NCBI GenBank assembly: GCA_016932835.1
Contig: JAFGCD010000040.1
Location: 1-64,000 of the forward strand
Reading direction: 5' to 3'
DNA: 64,000 bases
Origin: Sedimentisphaerales bacterium
GTDB lineage: Bacteria > Planctomycetota > Phycisphaerae > Sedimentisphaerales > Anaerobacaceae
Shown here one piece after another: positions 55,402-64,000 of this stretch. Numbering within the stretch: position 1 is the stretch's first letter; every line of letters starts with the position of its first letter. The notes beneath the pieces were generated by a model. That model was given only the letters and a program-made list of their open reading frames with translations, did no database searches and was not told where the DNA came from. The position numbers and the translations under genes are program-made.

Positions 55402-57255
55402 CTATAGGGAAAGCACGAATTGCGCCAAATCCGCAATCTCGGCGTCGGTAAGGTCGGATGTCTGACCGTGCCTGTCGCCGGGATTATGCTTCGTAAGGAC
55501 GTCTTCCATTCTCGCAGATCTGCCGTCGTGCAGGTACGGAGCCGTTCGCCAGACTTCTATCAGGGTAGGAGTGTCGAATTCCAGATCCTTTTCCCTGTCC
55601 CTGCCGGTGCCGATGTTGTATTTCTTCAGGGTTGTATATAGCGGCGCCGGATGGCATTTCGAGCAGCTTGCCTTCTCGAAGATTTCCTGCCCCCGTTTTG
55701 CCGAATCGCTCAGCTTGCCCTTCTCCAGATACGGACTGGGCACGGGTTTTAAGGACTTGAGATATTCGTCGATTGCTGCCGCATCGGCTTCGGGACGCAC
55801 CGCAAACTGGATATGCTTTATGCCCGCCCTGACGGCGAGTTCCGCCGTGTCGCGAACGCCGAGCGCCATCGCCGGCGGCGTCTCGTGGGCCATGAGCATG
55901 CTCTTTGTGTTCTTAGGGTTGCCGAGCCCGTCGTTCATAAGGTCCCAGTTGAGCGCATCGACTCTCGCGCCGCCGGGATGGCAACTCGCGCAGCTCTGCC
56001 ATTTTTGAAAGCAGAGTTCCGCGTCGTTGAAGAACATCTCCCCTTTTCGGGCGACCGTCAGGGGCTTCTCGGGCCCCAGTGCGAGCGATTTCGCCGCAGG
56101 CCTGACGTCGGGATTGATATCCACGACGCCCAGACTGTCGGTAAAATACTCTGCTGCGTAAACATTCGTCCCGATTACGGCGATGCCGCGGGGCCCGTTG
56201 CCCGTCAGGTTGATTCTTCTTCTCAGCCCGACCAGAAATGACAGATCGTTGGGAACATCGTCGTATGATGACGTCGCGTCGGAAACCTTCTCCCCCGCCG
56301 CGGCTTTCGCGAGCTTATCGTGCAGTTTCGCCCGGTCGATTACGCTGATCTGGTGTGTGCCCGCGTGGGAAACGCAGACATACTTGCCGTCGGCCGTGCA
56401 TCGAACCCCCCATGGATTGGCGCCGCCGAGATCGACATCGTCCAGCAGGACAGTGTTAATCGGCTTCTTGTTCGCCACGTCGATTATGCTCAGAGCGTTG
56501 GTATTCACCCAGCCCCGTTCGAGTTGAGTCGTGGGGAGTTGGTAGCGGGCGAGAACGCCTGTGACATAGGCGAACTTGCCGTCGGGACAAATACAGATGT
56601 CCCGCAGACCCGTGCTTCCGTTCGGCAGCTGGATGGTCTTGTCGAGTTTGTTCGCAGCAGTATCGATAACCGATACCACCGCAGCAACGTAGTCGCCGTC
56701 TGCGGCCCCGCTCGGGACCAGATGAGTGACGAAAAGCAATTTGCCGTCCGGCGTTATAGCCGCCGCAATCGGCTCTCTGGTAACCTGGATGCTCGCTGTG
56801 ACCTTCTTCGAGGCCGGATCATATACGGAGACCGTGTTGCTGAATCGGTTGCAGACATAAAGAGTTTTCCCGTCGCCGCTCAGCACAGGCGCCGTGGGTG
56901 TGTGCTCGGCGTCGAGTGTCTGCACAATGTCTCCGGAGTTCAAATCGATAACTGCGATTTTGCCTTCGCCCACGCCGATAGTAACGTAGAGCGTCTTGCC
57001 GTCGGGCGCCAGAGCCAGCCCGCTCGGCGGCCCCGGCAGTGAGATCGCTTTCGAGACTTTCGCGCCCGCGACGTCGAATACCGCGATTTGGTTGGCCGTT
57101 TGCTCGGCGATATACAACGTCTTGCCATCGCCGTCGGCAACCAGGGCCAGCGGAGAGAGATAATCGTTCGCCGCCGCTGCAAAACCAGCGGGTAAACAAG
57201 CTGAAATACAAATTATTATTGTGGATAGCGATGCCTTACTGTCCGTCGAGATCAT
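55402..57255 (-). CDS. Secreted beta-propeller/di-haem cytochrome c protein
   Basis: A signal peptide (ending near AGFAAA) is followed by a YVTN-type seven-bladed propeller over residues 35-390 (LALAPDGKTLYVTIG, PVLSGDGKTLYVCNRF, AITPDGKLLFVTHL). A cytochrome-peroxidase-like region comes next, with two haem c motifs, CASCH near residue 420 and CSKCH near 530. Conserved RGQEIFEKASC and TPTLIEVWRTAPYLHDGR segments are those of the MauG/CcpA group. It should act in the periplasm as an electron-transfer or peroxidase-like protein; propeller fusions of this kind are frequent in Planctomycetes. AGGAG lies 8 bp before the ATG. No partner dehydrogenase is adjacent. Confidence 0.88.
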   Translation of the reverse strand: MISTDSKASLSTIIICISACLPAGFAAAANDYLSPLALVADGDGKTLYIAEQTANQIAVFDVAGAKVSKAISLPGPPSGLALAPDGKTLYVTIGVGEGKIAVIDLNSGDIVQTLDAEHTPTAPVLSGDGKTLYVCNRFSNTVSVYDPASKKVTASIQVTREPIAAAITPDGKLLFVTHLVPSGAADGDYVAAVVSVIDTAANKLDKTIQLPNGSTGLRDICICPDGKFAYVTGVLARYQLPTTQLERGWVNTNALSIIDVANKKPINTVLLDDVDLGGANPWGVRCTADGKYVCVSHAGTHQISVIDRAKLHDKLAKAAAGEKVSDATSSYDDVPNDLSFLVGLRRRINLTGNGPRGIAVIGTNVYAAEYFTDSLGVVDINPDVRPAAKSLALGPEKPLTVARKGEMFFNDAELCFQKWQSCASCHPGGARVDALNWDLMNDGLGNPKNTKSMLMAHETPPAMALGVRDTAELAVRAGIKHIQFAVRPEADAAAIDEYLKSLKPVPSPYLEKGKLSDSAKRGQEIFEKASCSKCHPAPLYTTLKKYNIGTGRDREKDLEFDTPTLIEVWRTAPYLHDGRSARMEDVLTKHNPGDRHGQTSDLTDAEIADLAQFVLSL

Positions 57256-57505
57256 CTGTTAGTCTCCTGTATTAGCTCGGAATCTCGAAAAAAATGTCTA
57301 AACGCAGGCACGAACAACGAACGCCTGAGGTGCAGCTATTTTAGCTTCTCCATTTGTCGGATGCCGCAAAAAAATGAAGTTTTTTACCCGACGACTATTG
57401 TCACTGCTCGGTTGCCTTTTCTGCAAACCTCACCTGTTGACAATAGGGATTTGGCGATTGATATACAATTCTCCGCGAGTTTCCCCCGCCGGTATGGATT
57501 CGGGG

Positions 57506-57730
57506 CTAAAGCTCTTCCGCCCAGCCGCAGTTTGGGCATTCGGCGAAGGCTCGGAACGTTTGCTGGCTGTGCTCGACAAACTGCCTGTAACTGAGGCCTA
57601 TCTGCCCGCATATTTCGCAGGCGTAGTTATCGCACAGACTTGCTTCGACGCTATGGTCGGATATGTCGAATGATTCGGGAATGCCAACGACATAGCCTTG
57701 CTGATCCATCTGTCTATCCAGGTTCGTCAT
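57506..57730 (-). CDS. Small zinc-ribbon protein
   Basis: The 74-residue protein (MTNLDRQMDQQGYVVGIPES...) has two cysteine pairs, C38-E-I-C41-G and C65-P-N-C68-G, typical of a zinc ribbon. It ends in WAEEL and has no signal peptide. I start it at 57730, where a GGGGG tract lies 5 bp upstream; two in-frame starts lie just before. Function is unknown; such proteins often bind RNA or DNA or act as adaptors. An antisense open frame of similar length covers the same bases and is not called. Confidence 0.7.
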   Translation of the reverse strand: MTNLDRQMDQQGYVVGIPESFDISDHSVEASLCDNYACEICGQIGLSYRQFVEHSQQTFRAFAECPNCGWAEEL

Positions 57731-57832
57731 CATTGCCCCCTTTTTCAGCAACAAACAACCCCGTACAAATCAATATACGATCAGGCAGCCGAAGATGTTC
57801 ATGTGAAGGCCTCGGCCCCCGCGGTCACAAGG

Positions 57833-60800
57833 CTATTTTGTCATTGACGGAGGAGCCGCTTCCGGACTCGAACCCCACTCTTTATTGGGCGCCGGCCCCA
57901 TTTCCAATATGAGCGCCCCCCCGTCCGCGAGCTGCCGGTGGAAGAACCATGGTTTGTTCAGAGGATGACCGTCGAGCGTGGCGGACTGAACGTAGATATT
58001 CTCCGCAGAGTTGTTTCTCGTTTCGATTATGAATGTCTTGCCCTTGTAATACTTTTGGTCGAGGTGGATGATGATTTTCTTGAAGATGGGTGAGCCGATT
58101 TCGTATGTCGGCTGGACCGCGCAGCCGCCGTCCATCTCAAACAAGCCCATCGCGCTCATGACATACCACGCCCCCATTTGTCCCTGGTCTTCGTCGCCGG
58201 GGTAGCCGTCGATTGGGCCGACCCCGTAGTAGTGATTCATTATCTCTCTGGCCCATTTCTGCGTAAGCCACGGTTTGCCCGAGAAGTTGAACAGATATGC
58301 CGCCTGCATGTTCGGCTGGTTGCCGTGATTTATGGGGAAGTCCGCGAATCGGTCGCCGGTGGCGTTGAAATTGCTCTTGGCGGATTTCTCGAATCCTTCC
58401 TCCAGCCGCCTGTTGAATTCATCCTTGCCGATCAGATCGATAAGCCCCTTTACGTCCTGGGGCGCGAACCATGTATATTGCCAGGAGTTCCCTTCGACGA
58501 AGCCGGCGCCCGCATAAGGCGAGAAACCTTCGACCCATTTGCCGTCTCGATGTTTTTGCCGCATATACCCTGACGATGAGTCGAATATGTTCTTGTAGTT
58601 GGCGGCACGATTGATGAAGTATTCGTAATCGGCTTTCTTCCCCACTGCCAGCGCCATTTGAGAGACGCACCAGTCGTCGTAGGCATATTCGAGGGTATTT
58701 GAAGCGGGCCCGTCTTCGACGGGCACGTATCCGAGTTCCATATATGGTTTGAGCTGCATATTGCCCACGTAGCCCCCGCCCTCGTGCTTTCTGCCGGGCT
58801 CGGTCTGTATTCGCTTCATCGCTTCGTAGGCCTTGTCCGCATCGTAGTTGCGGATTCCTTTCTGATAAGCGCTCACCATCAGCGCGATTTCGTGAGACGC
58901 CACCATTATGCTGGAATACTCGATGCCCGTAGGACCTTTCGGCAGCCAGCCCCCCTTGTCGTAAATTTCCAGCAGCGACAAAACCCATTTGTTGGCTGTC
59001 TCGGGCGTCACCAGCGTCCAGAGTTGATTGAGATTCCAGAACGTGTTCCAGAAAGCGTCACAGCCGTAAACCGGCGAATCGGGGTCCTTGAGTTGCTGGA
59101 CCTTTTCGTACATATCGACGTATTTGCCGTTTACGTCGCTCAGGATCGTCCGCGCGCAGTAAGAACGATAAAGGTTCGTATAAAATTTGGTCTTCTCCTC
59201 GTAGCTTCCGCCTTCGACTTCTATCCTGCCGAGAAGTTCGTTCCAGACTCTGTGCGCAGCAACCCTTGCAGCGTAGAAGTCCCACCCGAATCGAGCCGTC
59301 TCCCTTTCGAGGTTCAGCCGGGCCTGTTCGATGCTGACCAGTGATATCCCTGTCTTGAGTTTTATGACTTCGCCTGCCGTAGTCGAATAGTTCACGAACG
59401 CTCCGATATCGCCTTTGCCGGAGATGCTGCCAGTGTTTTCTTTAATTTCCTCGCCCACCCAGCCTCCGAACGAATCGAATGGCTTGCTCAGCCTGGCTGC
59501 GAAGTGCAGTGTGAACAATTGATAAGGGGCGTTTTGACCCGATTGCTGCTTCGAGTACCCCTCGATTTCGGTATCGGATACTCGCGTTATCCTGGCGTCG
59601 AGTACGGTATATCCGTATTCCGTCGGCGTCTCCAGGTCGAAGAGAATACGGGCGTCTTCCGCCTGCGGGAACGTGTATCGCTGAAATCCGGCCCTTGTAG
59701 TCGTCGTCAGCTCGGCCCTGATGCCGTAGTCGTCGAGCGTCACCGCGTAATACCCGGGCGAGGCGAACTCCTTGTCGTGGCTGAATCGGCTGCGGTATCC
59801 TTTGTCCGGATCTGCTTCGGGGCCAGGTATCGTCCGCAGCTCGCCGGTCGTAGGCATCGTCAACAGTCCGCCCATCGTCCATGAATGCAGATGGCTGAAC
59901 CCGGCAATATTGTCGATGAGGTATTCGTAACCCGCCTTCCATTGATGACGCTGGTTGTCAGGACTCAGCTTGACCATCCCGAAAGGCATGGATGGACCGG
60001 GATAGAGCATCCACCGTGACTGCGACGTGCCCAGAATAGGATCAACCCAGTCCGCCGGCTCGCGAAGGCTCGCCGGGCCTCGCGCGACTTGACGCATGGC
60101 CACAACCTTGTTGCGGCTCTTGATCTTCGCGGTTACCGGTGTCTCGGTCTTGACCGGGGGCAGGGCAAGCTCGATAGTGTGCTTGCCGGACGGAACTTCG
60201 AGCTTTTCCGGCCGCAGCCCTGTAACATGGACCGTGAACTCCTCTTCGTCGCCTATCCGGATTACGTCCATCCACATAAGTTGACTCGGCTTGCCGTTGA
60301 TTTCTGTCAGCCAGGGATCGATTCGAACGTCCCGTATAACGACGCCCCGGGGACGCGCCAGCCTAATGAAACGGGGCGTCTGGAAGCCGATCCAGTCGTA
60401 GAGTATCCAGCTGCCGTCGGTCGTAGTGATTGTGATCTCGTTGATCCCTGCTTTCAATTCTTCGGCAGGGAATTCGATTTTGAATCGGTGTTCCTTTCCT
60501 GCCTTGGGATTGCCCATGATGGAGGCGTCCGAGTTGCCCTCAGGCGGGCGATAATGACGGGCGTGGTCGTTGAGCTTGATTTGGAGATTTGGCGGATCCG
60601 CGGCGTGCGTATCAGCCAGGTCTAATATCAATCGACAAATCCCCGTATTTACCGTGCGATTGGTTGCGAATAGTATTCGGAATGTATGCCTCGCGTTGCC
60701 GGCCCAGGCGTCGTCCGGGCCCGGGTGGGCGTAGGGCCAGTCCTTGTTCGGTTCGGACTGCCCCACGATGAACAGTGCGTCCTCGACGTAATTGCCGTAG

Positions 60801-60955
60801 CCCCCGGGCGCCAGTGCGAATTCAGCCGTGTCGTTGTCGGCCTTGCCGATCTCCCAGAGGTAGTCTTGAGAAGACCTCTCTGCCGACAGCGATGCCGGGC
60901 AGATTGTAAACAAGGCCAGTAATAGAAGCGATACTCTTGCATTCTTGCGATTCAT
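57833..60955 (-). CDS. GH92 alpha-mannosidase with N-terminal PL4-like binding domain
   Basis: A signal peptide (ending near SLSA) is followed by about 180 residues resembling the carbohydrate-binding domain III of polysaccharide lyase family 4: YLWEIGKADNDTAEF, RHTFRILFATN and GINEITITTTDGSWILYDWI. After a linker comes the GH92 N-terminal beta domain (VDPILGTSQSRWMLYPGPSMPFGMVKLSPD). The (alpha/alpha)6 domain has GCDAFWNTFWNLNQLW and the signature YPGDEDQGQMGAWYVMSAMG near residue 918, with the catalytic acids. GH92 enzymes are calcium-dependent exo-alpha-mannosidases that remove mannose from N-glycans or mannans. The protein is longer than the typical 750 residues because of the extra domain. 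GGAGG lies 10 bp before the ATG. Confidence 0.92.
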   Translation of the reverse strand: MNRKNARVSLLLLALFTICPASLSAERSSQDYLWEIGKADNDTAEFALAPGGYGNYVEDALFIVGQSEPNKDWPYAHPGPDDAWAGNARHTFRILFATNRTVNTGICRLILDLADTHAADPPNLQIKLNDHARHYRPPEGNSDASIMGNPKAGKEHRFKIEFPAEELKAGINEITITTTDGSWILYDWIGFQTPRFIRLARPRGVVIRDVRIDPWLTEINGKPSQLMWMDVIRIGDEEEFTVHVTGLRPEKLEVPSGKHTIELALPPVKTETPVTAKIKSRNKVVAMRQVARGPASLREPADWVDPILGTSQSRWMLYPGPSMPFGMVKLSPDNQRHQWKAGYEYLIDNIAGFSHLHSWTMGGLLTMPTTGELRTIPGPEADPDKGYRSRFSHDKEFASPGYYAVTLDDYGIRAELTTTTRAGFQRYTFPQAEDARILFDLETPTEYGYTVLDARITRVSDTEIEGYSKQQSGQNAPYQLFTLHFAARLSKPFDSFGGWVGEEIKENTGSISGKGDIGAFVNYSTTAGEVIKLKTGISLVSIEQARLNLERETARFGWDFYAARVAAHRVWNELLGRIEVEGGSYEEKTKFYTNLYRSYCARTILSDVNGKYVDMYEKVQQLKDPDSPVYGCDAFWNTFWNLNQLWTLVTPETANKWVLSLLEIYDKGGWLPKGPTGIEYSSIMVASHEIALMVSAYQKGIRNYDADKAYEAMKRIQTEPGRKHEGGGYVGNMQLKPYMELGYVPVEDGPASNTLEYAYDDWCVSQMALAVGKKADYEYFINRAANYKNIFDSSSGYMRQKHRDGKWVEGFSPYAGAGFVEGNSWQYTWFAPQDVKGLIDLIGKDEFNRRLEEGFEKSAKSNFNATGDRFADFPINHGNQPNMQAAYLFNFSGKPWLTQKWAREIMNHYYGVGPIDGYPGDEDQGQMGAWYVMSAMGLFEMDGGCAVQPTYEIGSPIFKKIIIHLDQKYYKGKTFIIETRNNSAENIYVQSATLDGHPLNKPWFFHRQLADGGALILEMGPAPNKEWGSSPEAAPPSMTK

Positions 60956-61049
60956 ACGGAGTAATCCTCCTTAACTGCTCATCTCGTCGTTCTGTAATAT
61001 CTTGTGCTATTAAACAACACCGACGACTTCTTGTCGAGCGGATGTTTTC

Positions 61050-62435
61050 TTAGGACCAGGCCCCCTCCACCTCGTCGATTGTCTTAGGTATTCCTCTGCC
61101 TAATACTCGCCGGCCCGATTCTGTAACGACAATATCGTCTTCGATTCGGATGCCGCCGAAATCTTTGTATTTTTCTACCGTGTTGTAGTCAATGAAAGAT
61201 TCGCACGTCTTCTCGGATCTCCACCGGTCGATCAGTTGCCCGATGAAGTAGATGCCCGGCTCCACGGTTATGACGTAGCCCGGCTCCAGGGCCTTGCCGA
61301 GTCTCAGGGATCGCCAGCCAAAAGCCGGATTCCGCAGGACCGTATCGCTGTAGCCGACGTAATCCTCGCCGAGGCCTTCCATGTCATGCACGTCAAGGCC
61401 CATCATGTGGCCCAGCCCGCACGGGAAAAAAAGAGCATGGGCCCCGGCCTCCAGCGCTTCATCGACATCGCCTTTTACCAGCCCAAGCCCTTTCAACCCC
61501 GACAGAAGAACACCGGCTGCCAGCCGATGAACTGACCTGAATTCGATACCCGGTCCGATCGCTTCGATGGCTTTCTGTTGTGCATCCAGCACGACCGAGT
61601 AAATCTCTCGTTGTTTCTGAGAAAATCTCCCCCCGACAGAAATCGTCCGCGTAATGTCCGAGGCATAACCTAAAGCTGTCTCCGCACCGCAGTCGTTTAC
61701 CGCGATGTCGCCTTCGCTCATAATATTGCCGTGGCAGTGGTTGTGAAGGGTCTCGCCGTGAATCGAAAAAATGGTCGGAAATGATAAGCGCCCCCCGCGC
61801 GAAATCGCGATACCCTCCATTGCCCCGGCCACCTCTCTTTCATAAAGTCCGGGTCTGGCCGTTCGCATCGCCGTCGTCTGCATCTCGTACGCGATATCGA
61901 GGGCCGCCTCGATCTCGCGGATTTCCTCGTCGCTTTTAACCGACCTTTGTGCGACGACAGCCCTGATAAGTTCCTCTGAAACATATTCGCCGAGCTCAGC
62001 CGGGCCGATTCCGAACAGTTCGCAAATCTGCAGAATGCTCCGGCCCCTGTATTGCGGAAGAATGTGAACCTGCCTGCCCTTTGCCAGGGCGCCCTTGAGA
62101 ATCGGCTGCAGCTTATCCAAAGACGCCGTGTCGCGCACGCCAATCGCCGAACACCTGTCCTTCACCGTCGGCTGAGGCCCCGTCCAGATGACCTCATCGA
62201 CCGTCACGTCCTCTCCGAAAACGCATTCGCGTTGCTCATCGACATCGATAATAGCCGCAAGGCCCGGCTGATAAAGCCCGAAAAAGTACGCGAATGTGCT
62301 GTCCTGTCGAAACGAAAAAGCATTGTCCGGATAATTCATCGGGCTTTCGTCGTTACCCAAAAGAAGAATCAGCCCGGATTGGATGTCGGATTGAAGCCGT
62401 TTTCTCCTCTTTATATATGTTCCGGCTGCGAACAT
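61050..62435 (-). CDS. M24 family metallopeptidase (Xaa-Pro aminopeptidase type)
   Basis: The 461-residue protein has the AMP_N domain (NYPDNAFSFRQDSTFAYFFG) and the pita-bread catalytic domain. Its metal ligands are visible: the aspartates in NDCGAETALGYASDITR, the histidine in GLGHMMGLDVHD, the glutamate in ITVEPGIYF and the last glutamate in GGIRIEDDIVV. It should remove N-terminal residues before proline in the cytoplasm. The ATG at 62435 follows the symporter stop by three bases, and its ribosome binding site GGAGG lies inside the symporter's last codons, so the two are translationally coupled. Confidence 0.92.
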   Translation of the reverse strand: MFAAGTYIKRRKRLQSDIQSGLILLLGNDESPMNYPDNAFSFRQDSTFAYFFGLYQPGLAAIIDVDEQRECVFGEDVTVDEVIWTGPQPTVKDRCSAIGVRDTASLDKLQPILKGALAKGRQVHILPQYRGRSILQICELFGIGPAELGEYVSEELIRAVVAQRSVKSDEEIREIEAALDIAYEMQTTAMRTARPGLYEREVAGAMEGIAISRGGRLSFPTIFSIHGETLHNHCHGNIMSEGDIAVNDCGAETALGYASDITRTISVGGRFSQKQREIYSVVLDAQQKAIEAIGPGIEFRSVHRLAAGVLLSGLKGLGLVKGDVDEALEAGAHALFFPCGLGHMMGLDVHDMEGLGEDYVGYSDTVLRNPAFGWRSLRLGKALEPGYVITVEPGIYFIGQLIDRWRSEKTCESFIDYNTVEKYKDFGGIRIEDDIVVTESGRRVLGRGIPKTIDEVEGAWS

Positions 62436-62438
62436 TTG

Positions 62439-64000
62439 TCAGTCACCTCCGCCCGGCTGTTGCTTCCGGGTCAAAAGGCTCACCACTATCAGGCATACTA
62501 CCGACAGCGTTATTGCCGGCAGTACGGCATCGAGCTTCGCAATCTCAGCCGGAAGGCGCCCCTTGATAATCTCTTCCCAGACAAGCGTGGTGACCGTCCC
62601 GGCCAAAATCGACGAAATTGCCCCTTCCTTCGTCGCACCCTTCCAGAACAACGCCGCTACAAGACAAGGCGTAATTGCAGAACCATAAACAGTGAAGGCA
62701 TACATCGCCTTCTCGAAAACCGTTGTGCTCCCTGCAAACGCCAGCGAAACGAGCCATGCGATTACCCCGAACGTTAGCACCATCAGTCGGCTTGCAAAAA
62801 CGATCCGCCTCTCGGAGGCCTTTGGGTTGATGTATGTCTGATAGATGTCCTTTATGAACGTCGTTGCAGGAACCAGCAGGAAAGAATCCGCCGTCGATAT
62901 GATAATCCCTACGATGGTCACCATAAAGACTATCCCCAGCGCCAGAGGCATGAAGTGACGTGCCGCGTAGATCAATACGAACCGCCCGTTTTCCGGGTCC
63001 GGAATCAGGCTGCTTGCGAACCACGCCTCGGCGATGATCAGTTCTTCGATGAGCAGCGCCAGAAATATCATAACAAGCACCGCCGTTCGCGCCCCTTTGG
63101 CGTTCTTGCTCGCAAAAATCCTCTGGTACTGGTTCGCGTCGCCCATCACAAGAAGAAAAACAGGCAGCAGGAAATTGATATAGTCCGCCGGGCCGAAAAC
63201 CCCGAAAAGCTTCATATGATTCGGACGGTCCGCCATCGCCGCAAATCGCTCGGCCATGCCGGCCAAACCGCCCGCCTTGAAAAGCAATACCCCGAATGCG
63301 ACCAGCAGAGAACCTATTATCAATGTTCCCGTGACAATATCCGTAAACGCCAGACTCATCAGCCCGGCCAGCATCGTGTAGATGATGATGAAGCACGCTG
63401 CGATGATTGTCGCCCGATACGCCGTCAGTACCGGTTCGTGCAGATACGTCTGGCCTTGACCGGGCAGCCGTGCGATTCGACAGGCCGCCGCCCCTTTGCC
63501 CGAAGCCGGATATAATCCTTCCGGCATGATTCTCGTAAACGTATTCTGTTTGATCACCACCGTGTTTCGCAGCCGGCCCGCCTCTACCGCCTCCTTGAGT
63601 TCCTGCTTGACCTTGATGATTTCCGAACCGCGAACCACGCGAATCGTAAAAGTCTGAATCTCGTCTGCCCATTCCCCCGAATTCTGCTGCTTAACCTCCA
63701 GATCGATGCGTGCGGTTCCGGTGAAATCCGCAGCGGGCTGGTAGTGAAAATAACCTTTGCGAATCTGGTTTTTCGTCAGCGTATCGCCGGGCGCCAGAAG
63801 AACCTTGTCCTTCTTGCCTGCGATGACTTCGAGGACCATCCCGCCGGCGTTGAACTGATAACTTACGATGACCATGTATGCGATTATCAAAGCGGCCACT
63901 GCCAGCAGCCGGGCCGCAGAGCCGTATCGCTTGCCGATGATCTCAGGAACCGAAAGAGCTTCGATATTCCTCGCCCTGGCGGCGATGAAAGACAGCAGAA
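62439..64000 (-). CDS. Sodium:solute symporter family protein with an inserted folded domain (N-terminus beyond window)
   Basis: The frame is open to the window end. The visible part starts inside the family motif region RARNIEALSVPEIIGKRYG, so the first helices are missing; the GTG at 63899 is internal. Typical SSS segments follow (YQFNAGGMVLEVIAG and YTMLAGLMSLAFTD), and helices continue to the C-terminus. Between those two segments, at about 63430-63850, are some 120-140 hydrophilic residues where the family normally has a short loop. Part of it (GDTLTKNQIRKGYFHYQPA, then DFTGTARIDLEV) resembles cadherin-like extracellular repeats. Substrate is unknown. It is coupled to the M24 peptidase gene and upstream of the GH92 mannosidase, so a sugar, peptide or amino-sugar cargo is plausible. 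Confidence 0.85.
   Translation of the reverse strand, partial: LLSFIAARARNIEALSVPEIIGKRYGSAARLLAVAALIIAYMVIVSYQFNAGGMVLEVIAGKKDKVLLAPGDTLTKNQIRKGYFHYQPAADFTGTARIDLEVKQQNSGEWADEIQTFTIRVVRGSEIIKVKQELKEAVEAGRLRNTVVIKQNTFTRIMPEGLYPASGKGAAACRIARLPGQGQTYLHEPVLTAYRATIIAACFIIIYTMLAGLMSLAFTDIVTGTLIIGSLLVAFGVLLFKAGGLAGMAERFAAMADRPNHMKLFGVFGPADYINFLLPVFLLVMGDANQYQRIFASKNAKGARTAVLVMIFLALLIEELIIAEAWFASSLIPDPENGRFVLIYAARHFMPLALGIVFMVTIVGIIISTADSFLLVPATTFIKDIYQTYINPKASERRIVFASRLMVLTFGVIAWLVSLAFAGSTTVFEKAMYAFTVYGSAITPCLVAALFWKGATKEGAISSILAGTVTTLVWEEIIKGRLPAEIAKLDAVLPAITLSVVCLIVVSLLTRKQQPGGGD

Noticed and set aside
57374-57673. Plus-strand frame opposite the small zinc-ribbon gene, with a TTGACA/TATACA pair inside
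   Set aside because: The zinc-ribbon frame with two CxxC pairs is the better reading, and the promoter-like pair has an off-spacing of 19 bp and nothing to serve.

Overview
The window looks like a chromosomal segment of a Planctomycetota bacterium, most likely of the class Phycisphaerae (Sedimentisphaerales-like). This is inferred from its content: secreted right-handed beta-helix proteins with RCC1 or HAF repeats and dockerin-like C-termini, stand-alone pseudopilins with a conserved H-x-DG-type tail, Tat-exported sulfatases and phosphoesterases, WAQWRGP-type PQQ propellers, UroD-like proteins inside sugar operons, and many glycoside hydrolases in GC-rich DNA. There is no rRNA, no CRISPR array and no tRNA that I could find.

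Layout. 1-2428 (+) is the 3' end of a secreted RCC1/beta-helix protein. 2438-5649 (-) holds a RhaT-like sugar transporter, a UroD-like protein and a phosphoesterase. 5937-7310 (+) encodes the lytic transglycosylase MltA and a tiny entericidin-like lipoprotein. 7493-8491 (+) is a Tat-exported protein of unknown function. 8529-16984 (-) is a six-gene glycan operon: UroD-like, GH2, sulfatase with HEAT repeats, a small secreted protein, a PQQ propeller and a lipoprotein mutarotase. 17213-27222 (+) is mainly housekeeping (gltX, a PfkB kinase, thpR, recA, alaS). An AT-rich EcoRV-like restriction-modification pair is set flush between gltX and the kinase gene. 27241-32368 (-) carries hisD, a duplicated-domain secreted protein, a LOG-family protein and an aconitase. 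32560-35079 (-) holds two paralogous pseudopilins with clear terminators, interspersed with three copies of an approximately 80 bp repeat. 35569-36996 (+) is a eukaryotic-style UDP-sugar pyrophosphorylase.

37033-46422 (-) is a second carbohydrate and redox cluster. It runs from a strong promoter before thioredoxin through a small hypothetical gene, an internally deleted SDR, a Tat phosphoesterase, a GH9 enzyme, a LacZ-type GH2 and another lipoprotein mutarotase. 46995-55242 (+) encodes an ECF sigma factor fused to a membrane anchor and a large C-terminal domain. Its stop lies within the 5' end of an open frame for a roughly 1,760-residue multidomain surface protein, which is followed by a pseudopilin with a consensus sigma-70 promoter. 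55402-64000 (-) holds a propeller/di-haem cytochrome, a small zinc-ribbon protein, a GH92 mannosidase with an N-terminal PL4-like domain, an M24 peptidase and a sodium:solute symporter with an extra folded domain, cut by the window edge.

Together the secreted glycosidases (GH2, GH9, GH92), sulfatase, mutarotases and transporters point to a degrader of complex, probably sulfated, polysaccharides. No SusC/SusD pair is present. The features most worth following up are the EcoRV-like system embedded in a housekeeping operon with the nuclease first, the membrane-anchored sigma/giant adhesin cassette, the HTH-like insertion in GltX, and the symporter with a cadherin-like insertion.
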